Of a stretch of 64,000 nucleotides of DNA, positions 9,172-17,916 are shown in pieces; within the stretch, counting starts at the first letter, position 1; every line of letters begins with the position of its first letter. Below the pieces are notes generated by a model. It ran no database searches, was not told the DNA's origin, and was given only the letters and a program-made list of their open reading frames with translations. This DNA comes from Lacunisphaera sp964515595 (lineage in GTDB: Bacteria; Verrucomicrobiota; Verrucomicrobiia; Opitutales; Opitutaceae): assembly GCA_964515595.1 (NCBI GenBank), contig CAZEUN010000002.1, forward strand, positions 248,001 to 312,000, read 5' to 3'. The position numbers and the translations under genes are program-made.

Positions 9172-9258
9172 GCCCGGGTGGCGGAATTGGCATACGCATC
9201 GGACTTAAAATCCGTGACCTGAAAAGGTGTGTGGGTTCGAACCCCACCCCGGGCACCA
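9172..9258 (+). tRNA. tRNA-Leu (anticodon TAA), with encoded CCA
   Basis: An 87-base cloverleaf with acceptor arms GCCCGGG (9172-9178) and CCCGGGC (9248-9254), discriminator A and an encoded CCA at 9256-9258. The anticodon loop CTTAAAA has TAA at 9206-9208, reading UUA. A long variable arm (GACCTGAAAAGGTGTG region) and the T-loop GGTTCGAACCCC mark it as a class II leucine tRNA. It stands alone between nadD and a membrane protein gene. Confidence 0.95.
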
Positions 9259-9463
9259 GGCCGCTCATTGGCCTGCGTGGATCCCCGGCCCGTTTTTTCG
9301 CACGTGGGACGCGCCGCCGGCGGTTCATTCCGGGCGGCGGCCGCAACTTTCGTGTCGGCAGGATTTCGTCGCGACCTTTTCACGCTTTCCCTTTGCTCCG
9401 CGCCGATCATAAAAAATGAGATACACTCCTGTGCCATCCGCTCCGCGCAGCCTTCCGCCAACC

Positions 9464-11236
9464 ATGGATAGACGCGACGCCCTCGTGGCGGGCCTGCTCG
9501 GCGCGGGCCTGATCGCCTGGCTGCTTCCGGCGGTGAACTATGGCGTGGATGCCCATCATGACGGCATCATGCTCAAGCCCGCCCTTGATGTACTCTCGGG
9601 CCAGTCGCTCTTTCGCGACACGTTCACCCACTACGGCGCGCTGACCGCCTACCTGCAGGCCGTCGCCCTCTGGATTCACCCCACGCTGCTGGCCGTCCGC
9701 ATTCAGACCGCCGCGACGTACGTGATCACCCTTTTATTTCTCTATGCAGCCTGGCGGCAACTGCTCCCCCGCTCGCTCACGGTGCTTTCGTGCGGCCTGT
9801 TTGCCCTGCTGATTCCGACCTACGAATTGGATTGGATCGGCGACTACTGGAAACTCATGCCCTGGTCCTCGGCCTACGCGCTGATGTTCCAGAGCATCGG
9901 ACTCTATGCCCTTCTCCGGATGATCCGGGGCGGCGCGCCGGTCAGCTGTGCCGTCTTGCTGGGGGCGGTGTCCGCCGCTGTTTTTTGGTGCCGCATGCCC
10001 GTCGGCGTGACGTGGACCGCGGGTGTTGCGGGTATTTGGTGGGCCCTCTGCCACACCCGCTGGGAGCCGGCCGGGACGACAAGGGCCAAGGTGCTCGCCG
10101 GACTGCTGCTTGGACTTGGTCTCGTCCACGGCATCATGCTGGTCAACATCCTGGCGACCGGTGCCGGGGAGGCCTGGTGGTATCAAAATTTCGTCTGGCC
10201 GCTGTATTGGGTAAACCACCATGCCCGCGTCAACCCGGAGTTGTTCGTGCTCGTGTTCATGCATCCGCTGCCCGCGCTGGGTCTGCTGGCTCTGCCCGCG
10301 CTCGTGCTTGGCTTGCGCTGGGCGCGAAAAAAATACCCGGCCATGCCGTCATGGATCCCCGCCCTAGTCTGGACGGTGGTCGCGCTCGGGGCGGTCTGGC
10401 AACACGAGGCCGTGCTAAAAGCCCTGGACCTGCGGGGCGGTGGCTGGACCGCCTTGATCCCCGTGGTGATTATCGTCCAGGCGATCGTCAGCGTGGTTTC
10501 GGTGTTTCGCCCAAGCGATCCGCCTCCGGCCGCCGACTACTATCTCGTGGCCGCATGGACCGGACTCGCGGTCGCCGCGCTTCCCCAATATTACCCCCTC
10601 GCTGATCCCTGGCATATCCTGTGGTCGACCGCGCCCGGACTCGGCCTGTTTGTTTTCCTGTTTTGGCGCCGGCTGGGCTGGTCCCCGCGCATCGTGATCA
10701 CCGTGTTCATGGCGGCGTTCCTGCCGGCCATCCATCATAAGGCCGTGTCGTTCGTCGATTCCTCCCGGCAGCCCTGGGTCACGCTCCAGGCCCCCGCCCT
10801 GTTGCGGGGCATGAAGGTGATGCCGAAAACCGCGGAACTCTATGCGCAGGTCGCGCGCACGCTGGAACCGGTTTTGCGCCAGCAGCCCGACCTTCCGGGG
10901 GTCGCGATTGGCCCCGACGCATTGTACCTCTGCTTCCTTTCCAATCGCACCAATCCCCTGCCTTACTTCATCAAGTGGCCGGACCTGAGCACCGCCGCGG
11001 ACGAACAACAACGCTGGCGCTACATTCACGACCAGCGGCCACTGGTATTCTTCCAGTCGCCGAAAGATTGGACGGCGGTCGGCGATTTCTACCGGCGCGA
11101 GCGCTACGTGCCGTTGCTCTACGTCGCCGACGAGGCGTTGGAAATCGCGGTACCGAAGGAGATCGCGAACGCGCTTGGCCTCACGAATTACGGGCAACCC
11201 CTGGTCCCGTCCACTCCGCCCCATGTCACGCCGTGA
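9464..11236 (+). CDS. Polytopic membrane protein with HHDG loop, possible GT-C enzyme (paralogue C)
   Basis: 590 residues from ATG 9464; an ATG at 9416 would add 16 residues, but the paralogue downstream begins at the equivalent MxRRD position, which supports 9464. The protein has about ten hydrophobic helices. The first loop carries VDAHHDGIMLKPALDVL near residue 29, then AWWYQNFVWP near 220, and a soluble tail of about 130 residues. The first loop with paired His and Asp suggests a GT-C-like site, but I recognise no named family. The next gene overlaps by 14 bases and is a close paralogue, and a GT2 enzyme follows, so a lipid-linked glycan role is likely. Confidence 0.6.
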   Translation: MDRRDALVAGLLGAGLIAWLLPAVNYGVDAHHDGIMLKPALDVLSGQSLFRDTFTHYGALTAYLQAVALWIHPTLLAVRIQTAATYVITLLFLYAAWRQLLPRSLTVLSCGLFALLIPTYELDWIGDYWKLMPWSSAYALMFQSIGLYALLRMIRGGAPVSCAVLLGAVSAAVFWCRMPVGVTWTAGVAGIWWALCHTRWEPAGTTRAKVLAGLLLGLGLVHGIMLVNILATGAGEAWWYQNFVWPLYWVNHHARVNPELFVLVFMHPLPALGLLALPALVLGLRWARKKYPAMPSWIPALVWTVVALGAVWQHEAVLKALDLRGGGWTALIPVVIIVQAIVSVVSVFRPSDPPPAADYYLVAAWTGLAVAALPQYYPLADPWHILWSTAPGLGLFVFLFWRRLGWSPRIVITVFMAAFLPAIHHKAVSFVDSSRQPWVTLQAPALLRGMKVMPKTAELYAQVARTLEPVLRQQPDLPGVAIGPDALYLCFLSNRTNPLPYFIKWPDLSTAADEQQRWRYIHDQRPLVFFQSPKDWTAVGDFYRRERYVPLLYVADEALEIAVPKEIANALGLTNYGQPLVPSTPPHVTP

Positions 11237-13001
11237 CGTCTGCCTCGCGGGCCTGTTGAGCGCGATCCTGGCGGTGTGGCTGGTGCCGTTTGCGCGCAGC
11301 GGGGTCGATCCGCACCACGACGGCATCATGCTCAAGCCCGCCCTGGATGTCCTGTCCGGCCAGACCTTGTTCCGGGACACCTTCACGCAATACGGCGCGC
11401 TCACCTGTTATCTCCAGGTGGCGGCGCTCCTGGTCGAGCCAACCTTGCTTGCCCTCAAGCTGATGACGGTCGCGGTCTATGCGGGAACACTTTTCGTCCT
11501 CTATGCCACGTGGCGCATGATCCTCCCGCGCTCGCTCACCCTGCTCTCGTGCGGGCTGTTCATACTTTTCCTGCCCGGCTACGAGAGAAGCTGGACGGGC
11601 GGCTTTTGGATCATGCTGCCCTGGTCGTCGGTGTTCGCCCTGTTTTTCCAAGTGCTGGCGCTCCATGCGCTGATGCGCGTGATCCTGAATGCCGGGCAAG
11701 CCACGCGCTGGGGGTTCCTGCTGGGCATGGCCTGCGCCGCCAGTTTCTGGTGCCGCCAGCCGGTCGGCGTGTTCACGACCGCCGCGGTTGTTCTGGTGGG
11801 CGCCGCCCTGCCTCTGACCGGCTGGAAGCCGGTGCGGCATTCCCCGCGGGAGCTGCTCCTCTGGACGGCCGCAGGCCTGATCGCCGTGACCGTTCCTCTG
11901 CTCGGTGGCATCTGGCTCTCCGGCGCGCTCGATGCGTGGTGGTATCAAAATTTCGTCTGGCCGCGCAAATGGGCCCTCGACACCGACGGCGGCGGCAGCT
12001 GGTGGATTTTTTTCCGCGACTCGCTCAATGCCGGACGGGCGGCGCTGCTGCTGGGGATGGGAGTCACCCTTTGTCTGCCGATGCTGCTTCACAGGTTTTC
12101 AACCCGGGTTTCGGCGCGCGTCCTGGCGCCTTACTATCTCCTCCTGGCCGCCCTCGGCTGGTGGCAATGGTCCCGCCTGGGTCCGGTGCTCGCCGTGCGC
12201 GAAGGCGGCTGGGCGCTGTTGCTCCCCGCGATGGTGGCGGCCCAGGCCATTGCCAGCCTCGCCCAGGGCTTCGCGGCGCGATCCACGCCGAGGCCGGCGG
12301 AATTTTATGCCGCCGCGGCGATGGCTGCCGTGGCGCTGAGTTCGCTGACGCAATATTATCCCGTGCCGGACGCGTGGCACATCTTCTGGTCGCTCGCCCC
12401 GGGCTTTGGGTTGTGCGTGTATGCGATCTGGCGCTGGTCCGGTGCATCGGCTGAAGCGGTCTCGCTGGTGATGGTCGCCGCGCTGGGCCTGTCCGTGGTG
12501 TCCAAGGTCCGCGCCAAGCGGGATTTCCTGGCCCAGCCGCGCGTGACCCTGGAATCGCCCGCGGTGTTGCGGGGCATGCGGGTCACGCCCTCCGACGCAG
12601 CCATGTTCGGTCATATCATGCGCGTCGTGGAGCCAGCCCTGCAGCACCGGCCGGACATTCCGGTGGCCTTGGACGGCCTGAATGCGCTCTACCTCTGTTT
12701 TGCCAACAGCCGGGTCAACCCCTCGCCGTATTTTGTCACCTGGCCCGGGCTCGGCAACGAGGCCGCCAACCGGGCCAGGTCGGGTTTCATCGAGCGCTTC
12801 CGGCCACTGATGTTTTTCCAGCGGGCGGACTGGCCGGCGGTCAACGATTTCTATCGACGCGCCCGCTATGTCCCGCTGCTTTATCTGCCCGAAAGCACCT
12901 TGGAAATCGCCGTCCCCCAGGAACTCGCCGATGCCATGGGCCTGAAAGTGTACGGCGCCAACCCCTCCCCTGTGCCGGACCCGGCAAAACTGAAACCATG
13001 A
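11223..13001 (+). CDS. Polytopic membrane protein with HHDG loop, possible GT-C enzyme (paralogue D)
   Basis: 592 residues from ATG 11223, overlapping the previous gene by 14 bases. It matches paralogue C throughout: VDPHHDGIMLKPALDVL at the same residue number, AWWYQNFVWP in a central loop, and FYRRARYVPLLYLP in the soluble tail. The pair therefore arose by tandem duplication and has diverged a good deal. Its stop overlaps the start of the GT2 gene by four bases (ATGA), so all three are translationally coupled. Function is not established; a membrane glycosyltransferase using the lipid-linked sugar made by the GT2 protein is the simplest reading. Confidence 0.6.
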   Translation: MSRRDVCLAGLLSAILAVWLVPFARSGVDPHHDGIMLKPALDVLSGQTLFRDTFTQYGALTCYLQVAALLVEPTLLALKLMTVAVYAGTLFVLYATWRMILPRSLTLLSCGLFILFLPGYERSWTGGFWIMLPWSSVFALFFQVLALHALMRVILNAGQATRWGFLLGMACAASFWCRQPVGVFTTAAVVLVGAALPLTGWKPVRHSPRELLLWTAAGLIAVTVPLLGGIWLSGALDAWWYQNFVWPRKWALDTDGGGSWWIFFRDSLNAGRAALLLGMGVTLCLPMLLHRFSTRVSARVLAPYYLLLAALGWWQWSRLGPVLAVREGGWALLLPAMVAAQAIASLAQGFAARSTPRPAEFYAAAAMAAVALSSLTQYYPVPDAWHIFWSLAPGFGLCVYAIWRWSGASAEAVSLVMVAALGLSVVSKVRAKRDFLAQPRVTLESPAVLRGMRVTPSDAAMFGHIMRVVEPALQHRPDIPVALDGLNALYLCFANSRVNPSPYFVTWPGLGNEAANRARSGFIERFRPLMFFQRADWPAVNDFYRRARYVPLLYLPESTLEIAVPQELADAMGLKVYGANPSPVPDPAKLKP

Positions 13002-13927
13002 AAAAGATCACGGTCGTCAGCGGCTGTTACAACGAGGAAGATAACCTCGAGGAACTCCTGCGCCGCATCTGGGCCGTCGCCGCCAAATTCCCGGCCTACG
13101 AATGGGAGTGCCTGATCATCGACAACTGCTCGACCGACGGCTCGCCCGAACTCCTCCGCCGGCTCGCCGGCGCCGACCGCCGCGTGAAGGTGATCTTCAA
13201 CGCCCGCAACTTCGGCCACATCCGGTCGCCCTACCATGGCATTTTGCAGGCGCAGGGTGACGCGGTGATCTTCCTCGCATCGGACCTGCAGGATCCTCCG
13301 GAGCTGATCGAGCAGTTCATTCCACTCTGGGAACAAGGCTGGAAGGCCGTCGCCGCGGTGAAAAACGAAAGCGCGGAGTCACCCGTGTTTTTCTTCGTCC
13401 GCAAGGTCTACTACCGCCTGGTCGCCCGCCTGGCCGATGTCGACCTGCTGCTCAACTTCACCGGCTTCGGACTCTACGACCGGGCGCTCATCGAACACCT
13501 CCGCGCCTGCGACGATCCCTATCCCTACCTGCGGGGGCAGATCTCCGAGATCGGCTACCCCGTCGCGCGCGTGCCGTTCCTCCAGCCGCGCCGCAGCCGG
13601 GGTTTCACCAAGAACAATTTCTACACGCTGTTCGACATCGCAATGCTGGGCTTCACCAACCACACGAAGGTGCCGCTCCGCCTGGCGACGATGGTCGGGT
13701 TCCTGATGTCGATGCTCTGCCTCGGCCTCAGCCTCGGTTACCTCGTGTACAAGCTGCTCAATTGGAATAGTTTTTCCCTCGGCACCGCGCCCGTCGTCGT
13801 GGGCCTGTTCTTCATCGGTTCCGTGCAGCTTTTCTTCATCGGCGTCATCGGCGAATACATCGGCGCGATCCACACCAAGGTTACGAAGCGCCCGCTCGTG
13901 GTGGAGCGCGAACGGTTGAATTTCTGA
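12998..13927 (+). CDS. GT2 family polyprenyl-phosphate glycosyltransferase (GtrB/DPM1-like)
   Basis: 309 residues. VVSGCYNEEDNLEELL at 6-21 is the GT2 nucleotide-binding start, DNCSTDGS at 42-49 follows, and SDLQDPPELI at 95-104 is the metal-binding DxD-type motif in the form seen in GtrB and dolichyl-phosphate transferases. Two C-terminal helices (about 226-250 and 265-290) anchor it in the membrane. Such enzymes move a hexose from a nucleotide sugar to undecaprenyl phosphate at the cytoplasmic face for later use by GT-C enzymes outside. It overlaps paralogue D by ATGA and lies convergent to the CDP-sugar operon with 24 bases between the stops. Confidence 0.88.
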   Translation: MKKITVVSGCYNEEDNLEELLRRIWAVAAKFPAYEWECLIIDNCSTDGSPELLRRLAGADRRVKVIFNARNFGHIRSPYHGILQAQGDAVIFLASDLQDPPELIEQFIPLWEQGWKAVAAVKNESAESPVFFFVRKVYYRLVARLADVDLLLNFTGFGLYDRALIEHLRACDDPYPYLRGQISEIGYPVARVPFLQPRRSRGFTKNNFYTLFDIAMLGFTNHTKVPLRLATMVGFLMSMLCLGLSLGYLVYKLLNWNSFSLGTAPVVVGLFFIGSVQLFFIGVIGEYIGAIHTKVTKRPLVVERERLNF

Positions 13928-13951
13928 TTCCCGTGGTCGGGTGGCCGTCGT

Positions 13952-15793
13952 TCAAGTCGGCTGAATCTTCTCCGACTTCGGGTGCAGCGGCACCTGCAGG
14001 TTCTCGCGCAGCGTAGCGCGGGGCAGGAACGGTGACAGGTCCTCCAGCGGCGGCGACACCAGCGTGCCGTCCGGCTGCACCGCGATCCCCAGCTTGGGAT
14101 GGAAGAACTGTTCGGGCGCCATGAACACCTCGCAGATCACCGGGCCGGTGGCCGCCAGCACCTTGGGCATCTCGCGGTCGAAGTCCGCCCACGTGCGGAT
14201 CCGGAACGCCGGCAGGCCGAAGGCGACCGCGAGTTTGCTGAAGTCCGGACACGATACGCCCGACTTCGTGTCGGTGCCCGCGTAGCGGCCCTTGAGCACC
14301 GCTTTCTGCGTGTGCTTGATCATCAGGTAGCCGTCGTTGTTGAAAATGATCAGCTTGATCGGCAGCTGGTGGTGCGCGACGGTCTGCAGCTCCTGCAGGT
14401 TCATCATCATGCCGCCGTCGCAGTTGAGACAGAGCACCTCGCCCCGGTTGCGCGCGAACGATGCGCCAATCGCGCCAGGCAGGCCGAAGCCCATCTCGCC
14501 GAGGCCCTGCGACGTGAGCAATCGCTGCGGCGGCGTGATCTGCAACGCCTGGTGCCCGCTCAGCAGCGCCGTCCCCATGTCCGTCACAATCACCTGGTCG
14601 CGTTTCATCAGCGGCACCAGTTTTTCCATCCAGCGATAGGAATTGATGAAGCCGTCCTTGTCCGCGTGCTCCGGCCCGACCCAGGGGAAACGCGCCCGCA
14701 CCTGGCCGCACCAGTCGAGCCAGGCTTTTTGGGCCGGCAATGACGCAGCCACCGTCTGCCGCCCGAGTTCGCGGATGAAATCGCCGGCATCGGCGCGCAC
14801 GGGGTGATTGAAGCGGTCCGGGTATTTTTTCAGTTCCGTCGGGTCGAGGTCGACGACGGTGATGTCCTGCGCCGCGCGGGCGAGTTCGCTGACATCATAG
14901 CCGACCTGCGGAATCGCCAGCCGGGTGCCGATGGTCACGAGGCAATCGCAGCTTTGCAGGATGAAGTTCGCCGCGCGCTGGCCATAGACGCCCGCACTGC
15001 CCACCACCAGCGGATGCCCGCCCGGCAGCAGGTCGATCGCCGACCACGTCACGAGCGCCGGGATACCCAGTGATTCCACCCACGCCTTCAGTTCCGCGGC
15101 CTGAACGCCGGCCATGCGGATGCCGACGCCCAGCCAGAGCAACGGCCGCTTCGCCGCCCGCAGGCGAACGAGCGTGGCCGCGACGGCCTGCTGCAACGCT
15201 GCGCCCGCCAATGGCGCCACCGCGGGCGGCAGCGCTTCGGGCGTGTAGTGCGGCAGCGTGTCCTGCTCGACCATCATCGACTGCACGCTCTGCGGGAAAT
15301 CGATCCAGCACGGGCCCGGCCGCCCCGTCGTCGCGATATGCCAGGCCTTCTCCAACTCGTAGAGGGTTTGCTCGGGTTGCATCACCCGCGCGCCGTATTT
15401 GGTCATTTTGCTGACTGCAAACGGGCTGTCGTAACCCTGGATGCCATACAGGCGGCGATCGAACCCGGGCGTGATGTAGCGCGCGTTCTCCTGGCCGGAA
15501 ATCACGAGGCAGGGGATCGAGTCCGCCCACGCCGAAAGCACGCCGGTGATGGCGTTGCTGGAGCCGGCCCCGGCCGTGACGAGGGCGAAGGTCGGCTGGC
15601 CGCTGACCTTCCAATAGGTCTGCACCGCCATCGTGGCGGCCTGCTCGTGGTGCGGGCAGATCAGTTCGATCTTCGACTGGTAGAAAATCGAATCGAAGAT
15701 GTGCGCATTGGCCGAGCCGATGATGCCGAAGGCGTGCTTCACGCCCTTGCGTTCAAAAAATTCCGCGATCAGGTCACTGACTTTGCGTTGCAT
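13952..15793 (-). CDS. ThDP-dependent acetolactate synthase-like enzyme (possible YerE-type sugar acyl transferase)
   Basis: 613 residues with the three-domain layout of acetolactate synthase-type enzymes. The N-terminal domain has the catalytic glutamate in HHEQAAT (Glu50) and the C-terminal domain has the ThDP-Mg site, NCDGGMMMNLQEL through FNNDGY, near residues 453-485. It is the last gene of the eight-gene sugar operon and its start overlaps the previous gene by 20 bases. A housekeeping acetolactate synthase would not be expected here. In Yersinia the homologue-class enzyme YerE transfers an acetyl unit from pyruvate to C-4 of a CDP-4-keto-3,6-dideoxyhexose; the same kind of role fits this operon. 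That is an inference; the acyl donor might be different (see findings). Confidence 0.8.
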   Translation of the reverse strand: MQRKVSDLIAEFFERKGVKHAFGIIGSANAHIFDSIFYQSKIELICPHHEQAATMAVQTYWKVSGQPTFALVTAGAGSSNAITGVLSAWADSIPCLVISGQENARYITPGFDRRLYGIQGYDSPFAVSKMTKYGARVMQPEQTLYELEKAWHIATTGRPGPCWIDFPQSVQSMMVEQDTLPHYTPEALPPAVAPLAGAALQQAVAATLVRLRAAKRPLLWLGVGIRMAGVQAAELKAWVESLGIPALVTWSAIDLLPGGHPLVVGSAGVYGQRAANFILQSCDCLVTIGTRLAIPQVGYDVSELARAAQDITVVDLDPTELKKYPDRFNHPVRADAGDFIRELGRQTVAASLPAQKAWLDWCGQVRARFPWVGPEHADKDGFINSYRWMEKLVPLMKRDQVIVTDMGTALLSGHQALQITPPQRLLTSQGLGEMGFGLPGAIGASFARNRGEVLCLNCDGGMMMNLQELQTVAHHQLPIKLIIFNNDGYLMIKHTQKAVLKGRYAGTDTKSGVSCPDFSKLAVAFGLPAFRIRTWADFDREMPKVLAATGPVICEVFMAPEQFFHPKLGIAVQPDGTLVSPPLEDLSPFLPRATLRENLQVPLHPKSEKIQPT

Positions 15794-16868
15794 GGGGAAA
15801 AGGAGGATCGCTCAACCAGCCGTGGGTCAGCCGGTGCCACTCGATGGTTTTCTGCAGCGCGGCGTCCAGCGGCACGGTCGCCCGGAAGCCGAGCTCCTGC
15901 GCCAGGCGTGTGGTGTCGGGCACGAGCCGGTTGCGGTCATGGCCCGCCTGGCCGAGGCGCAGCTTGATCTCGGGCACGGGGTCGAAATATTTCGTGATCT
16001 TCCGGGCCAGCGTCAGCAGCTCCACGGGCTCGTCACTGCCGAGGTTGTAGGTCGTGCGCGGTTTCCCCGCCGCCAGCGCCAGCAGGACGCCATGGGCAAA
16101 ATCGCTGTAATACATGATGCTGCGCACCGTGGCGCCGTCGCCCATGATGCGGATCGGGCCGCCGCGGAAGCTGTCGCGGATGAAATCCGTCACCGCCCAC
16201 GGGAGTTGCAGCGACTGGTAGGGGCCGACGAAGGCGAAGGGCCGCAGTGTCACCACCGGCAGCTTGCTCTCGCTGATCGCGCATTGCGCCACGACTTCCG
16301 CGAGGCGCTTCGACTCGGGGTAGACGGTGTTGACGTCGCCACACTTCATCACGCCGACAAAATCCTCGGTGATCCGCGGCAGGTCCCACGGCTGGCCGCC
16401 GGAAACGAGGCCCGAGCTCAGGAGGACGAATTTCTGGACATCCTCGAGCAGGGTCGCCGCGCGCAGGACGCGCATCGTGCCGACGCTGTTGGTCTCCGCC
16501 ACGGCGCTCGGATTCGAGGCGAACACCCGCCGGTCGGTGAGCGCGGCGGCGTGGATGACATAACGGACATCCCGCGGAAATTCCGCCAGGGAGCGGATGT
16601 CGCCGGCCTGCAGGGTCACCCATTTTTCCCGGCCGAGGTGCGGCCAGCGCGCGGCCCAGGTCTCCGGGTTGCGGCTGAAGACCGTGACGCGCAGGCCGAA
16701 CTGGTGCTTCTCGTTCAGCACCTTCGCCAGTTCCAGCAGCCAGGTGCCGAGGAAACCCGTGCCGCCCGTGATGAAAAGGTGCTGCCCGCGCAGCGGCGCG
16801 AGGCGCTCGACGCGGCCTTGCAGCACGGCCTCGGCATCGGCGCGGACGAGGGCGGCGGCCTGGTTCAT
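15774..16868 (-). CDS. Extended SDR NAD(P)-dependent epimerase/reductase (sugar operon, copy 2)
   Basis: 364 residues. The dinucleotide-binding motif GGTGFLG is at 35-41 and the catalytic pair Tyr183 and Lys187 occurs in VYPESKRLAE. The C-terminal part carries GPYQS, substrate-loop and RSIMYYSDFA segments typical of nucleotide-sugar epimerases. It starts with a four-base overlap with the aldolase gene and overlaps the ThDP enzyme gene by 20 bases. Compared with the other SDR of the operon (18792-19853) it has the same length, the same N-terminal layout and an intact active site. A plausible role is reduction of the branched carbonyl made by the ThDP enzyme, like YerF in yersiniose synthesis, or C-4/C-5 epimerisation. 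Confidence 0.85.
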   Translation of the reverse strand: MNQAAALVRADAEAVLQGRVERLAPLRGQHLFITGGTGFLGTWLLELAKVLNEKHQFGLRVTVFSRNPETWAARWPHLGREKWVTLQAGDIRSLAEFPRDVRYVIHAAALTDRRVFASNPSAVAETNSVGTMRVLRAATLLEDVQKFVLLSSGLVSGGQPWDLPRITEDFVGVMKCGDVNTVYPESKRLAEVVAQCAISESKLPVVTLRPFAFVGPYQSLQLPWAVTDFIRDSFRGGPIRIMGDGATVRSIMYYSDFAHGVLLALAAGKPRTTYNLGSDEPVELLTLARKITKYFDPVPEIKLRLGQAGHDRNRLVPDTTRLAQELGFRATVPLDAALQKTIEWHRLTHGWLSDPPFPHATQSQ

Positions 16869-17911
16869 GGCGCCGACGGGGCCGGGCCCGTTCCCTTGGC
16901 TTGTTTCGCCAGGGCATCCGCCACCTCGAGAATCAAATCCTCCTGCCCGCCGACGACCTTCCGCTTGCCGAGTTCGAAGAAAATGTCGCGGCCATCCACG
17001 CCGAACTGCCGGGCCGCGCGCTGCACGGGTTTGGAAAAACCGGAGAATACGCCCGTCAGGCCGCTGACGATGGTCACGCCGTTGGACTCCGGCAGCGAGC
17101 CGGCGAAGAGCTTCGCCGCGAGATCACCGGCATCGAGCGCCTTGTAGAGGTCGAGGCCGGTCGCGTAGCCCTGCTTGATCAGCACGGCGGCAATGAGCTC
17201 GATCGGGGCGTTGCCCGCGCCGGCGCCGAAGCCACGGCCCGTGCCATCGAGGATCCGCGCGCCCGCCTCGAGCGCGGCGATCGAGTTCGCCACCGCCAGG
17301 CCGAGGTTGTTGTGCGCGTGAAAGCCCACCGGCACCTCGAGTTTCGACGCGAGCAAACCAATTTTGGCCGTGACGTCCTGGGGGAAATAGGCGCCGGCCG
17401 AATCCATGAGCACGATGCCCTGCGCGCCATACGACTGCATCTTCCGGGCCTCCTCGAGCAGCACGTCGGCGGAAACCATATGGCTCATCATGAGCACGCC
17501 CCACGCCTCGCGCCCGGCCGTGCGCACGTGGCTGATGTGCCGTTGCGTGATGTCGGCCTCGGTGCAGTGGCTGCCGACGCGGAACAGGTCGACGCCGGTG
17601 TCGATCGCGCGGGCAATCTCGCGGTTGATCGTGGCAAAACCCGGGATGATATGGACGCTGAGCCGGGTGCGCCGCAGGCAGCCCTTCGCGGCGCGCAGCA
17701 TCTCGTCCTCGGGCACGAGGCTCTCGCCCACCTGCAGGGAGGAGGCGCCCAGGCCGTTGCCGTGCCCGACCTCGAGAAAGTTGAAGCCCGCCGCCTCGGC
17801 GGCGGTCGCATAGGCCTGCACCTGCTCCCGCGTGATCTGGTGGCTGTAGGCATGGGAGCCGTCCCGCAGGGTGGCGTCGCAGACCGTGATGCTGGGCTTG
17901 CCGTCGGACAT
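16865..17911 (-). CDS. 4-hydroxy-2-oxovalerate aldolase (MhpE/DmpG type)
   Basis: 348 residues, the usual family length. VCDATLRDGSHAYSHQIT at 10-27 is the DRE-TIM metallolyase motif (metal ligand Asp12, Arg16), and FHAHNNLGLAVANS supplies the metal-binding His pair. The C-terminal quarter is the small helical domain that contacts the partner dehydrogenase in DmpG/BphI. The partner, an acylating acetaldehyde dehydrogenase, is encoded five bases upstream. In aromatic degradation the pair splits 4-hydroxy-2-oxovalerate to pyruvate and acetyl-CoA. No other meta-cleavage gene is near; instead the gene lies inside a nucleotide-sugar operon, suggesting it works there in either direction. Confidence 0.9.
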   Translation of the reverse strand: MSDGKPSITVCDATLRDGSHAYSHQITREQVQAYATAAEAAGFNFLEVGHGNGLGASSLQVGESLVPEDEMLRAAKGCLRRTRLSVHIIPGFATINREIARAIDTGVDLFRVGSHCTEADITQRHISHVRTAGREAWGVLMMSHMVSADVLLEEARKMQSYGAQGIVLMDSAGAYFPQDVTAKIGLLASKLEVPVGFHAHNNLGLAVANSIAALEAGARILDGTGRGFGAGAGNAPIELIAAVLIKQGYATGLDLYKALDAGDLAAKLFAGSLPESNGVTIVSGLTGVFSGFSKPVQRAARQFGVDGRDIFFELGKRKVVGGQEDLILEVADALAKQAKGTGPAPSAP

Positions 17912-17916
17912 GGGAT

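Noticed and set aside
13952..15793. Housekeeping acetolactate synthase (ilvB)
   Set aside because: No ilvN or other branched-chain biosynthesis gene is adjacent; it is the last gene of a sugar operon with overlapping starts.
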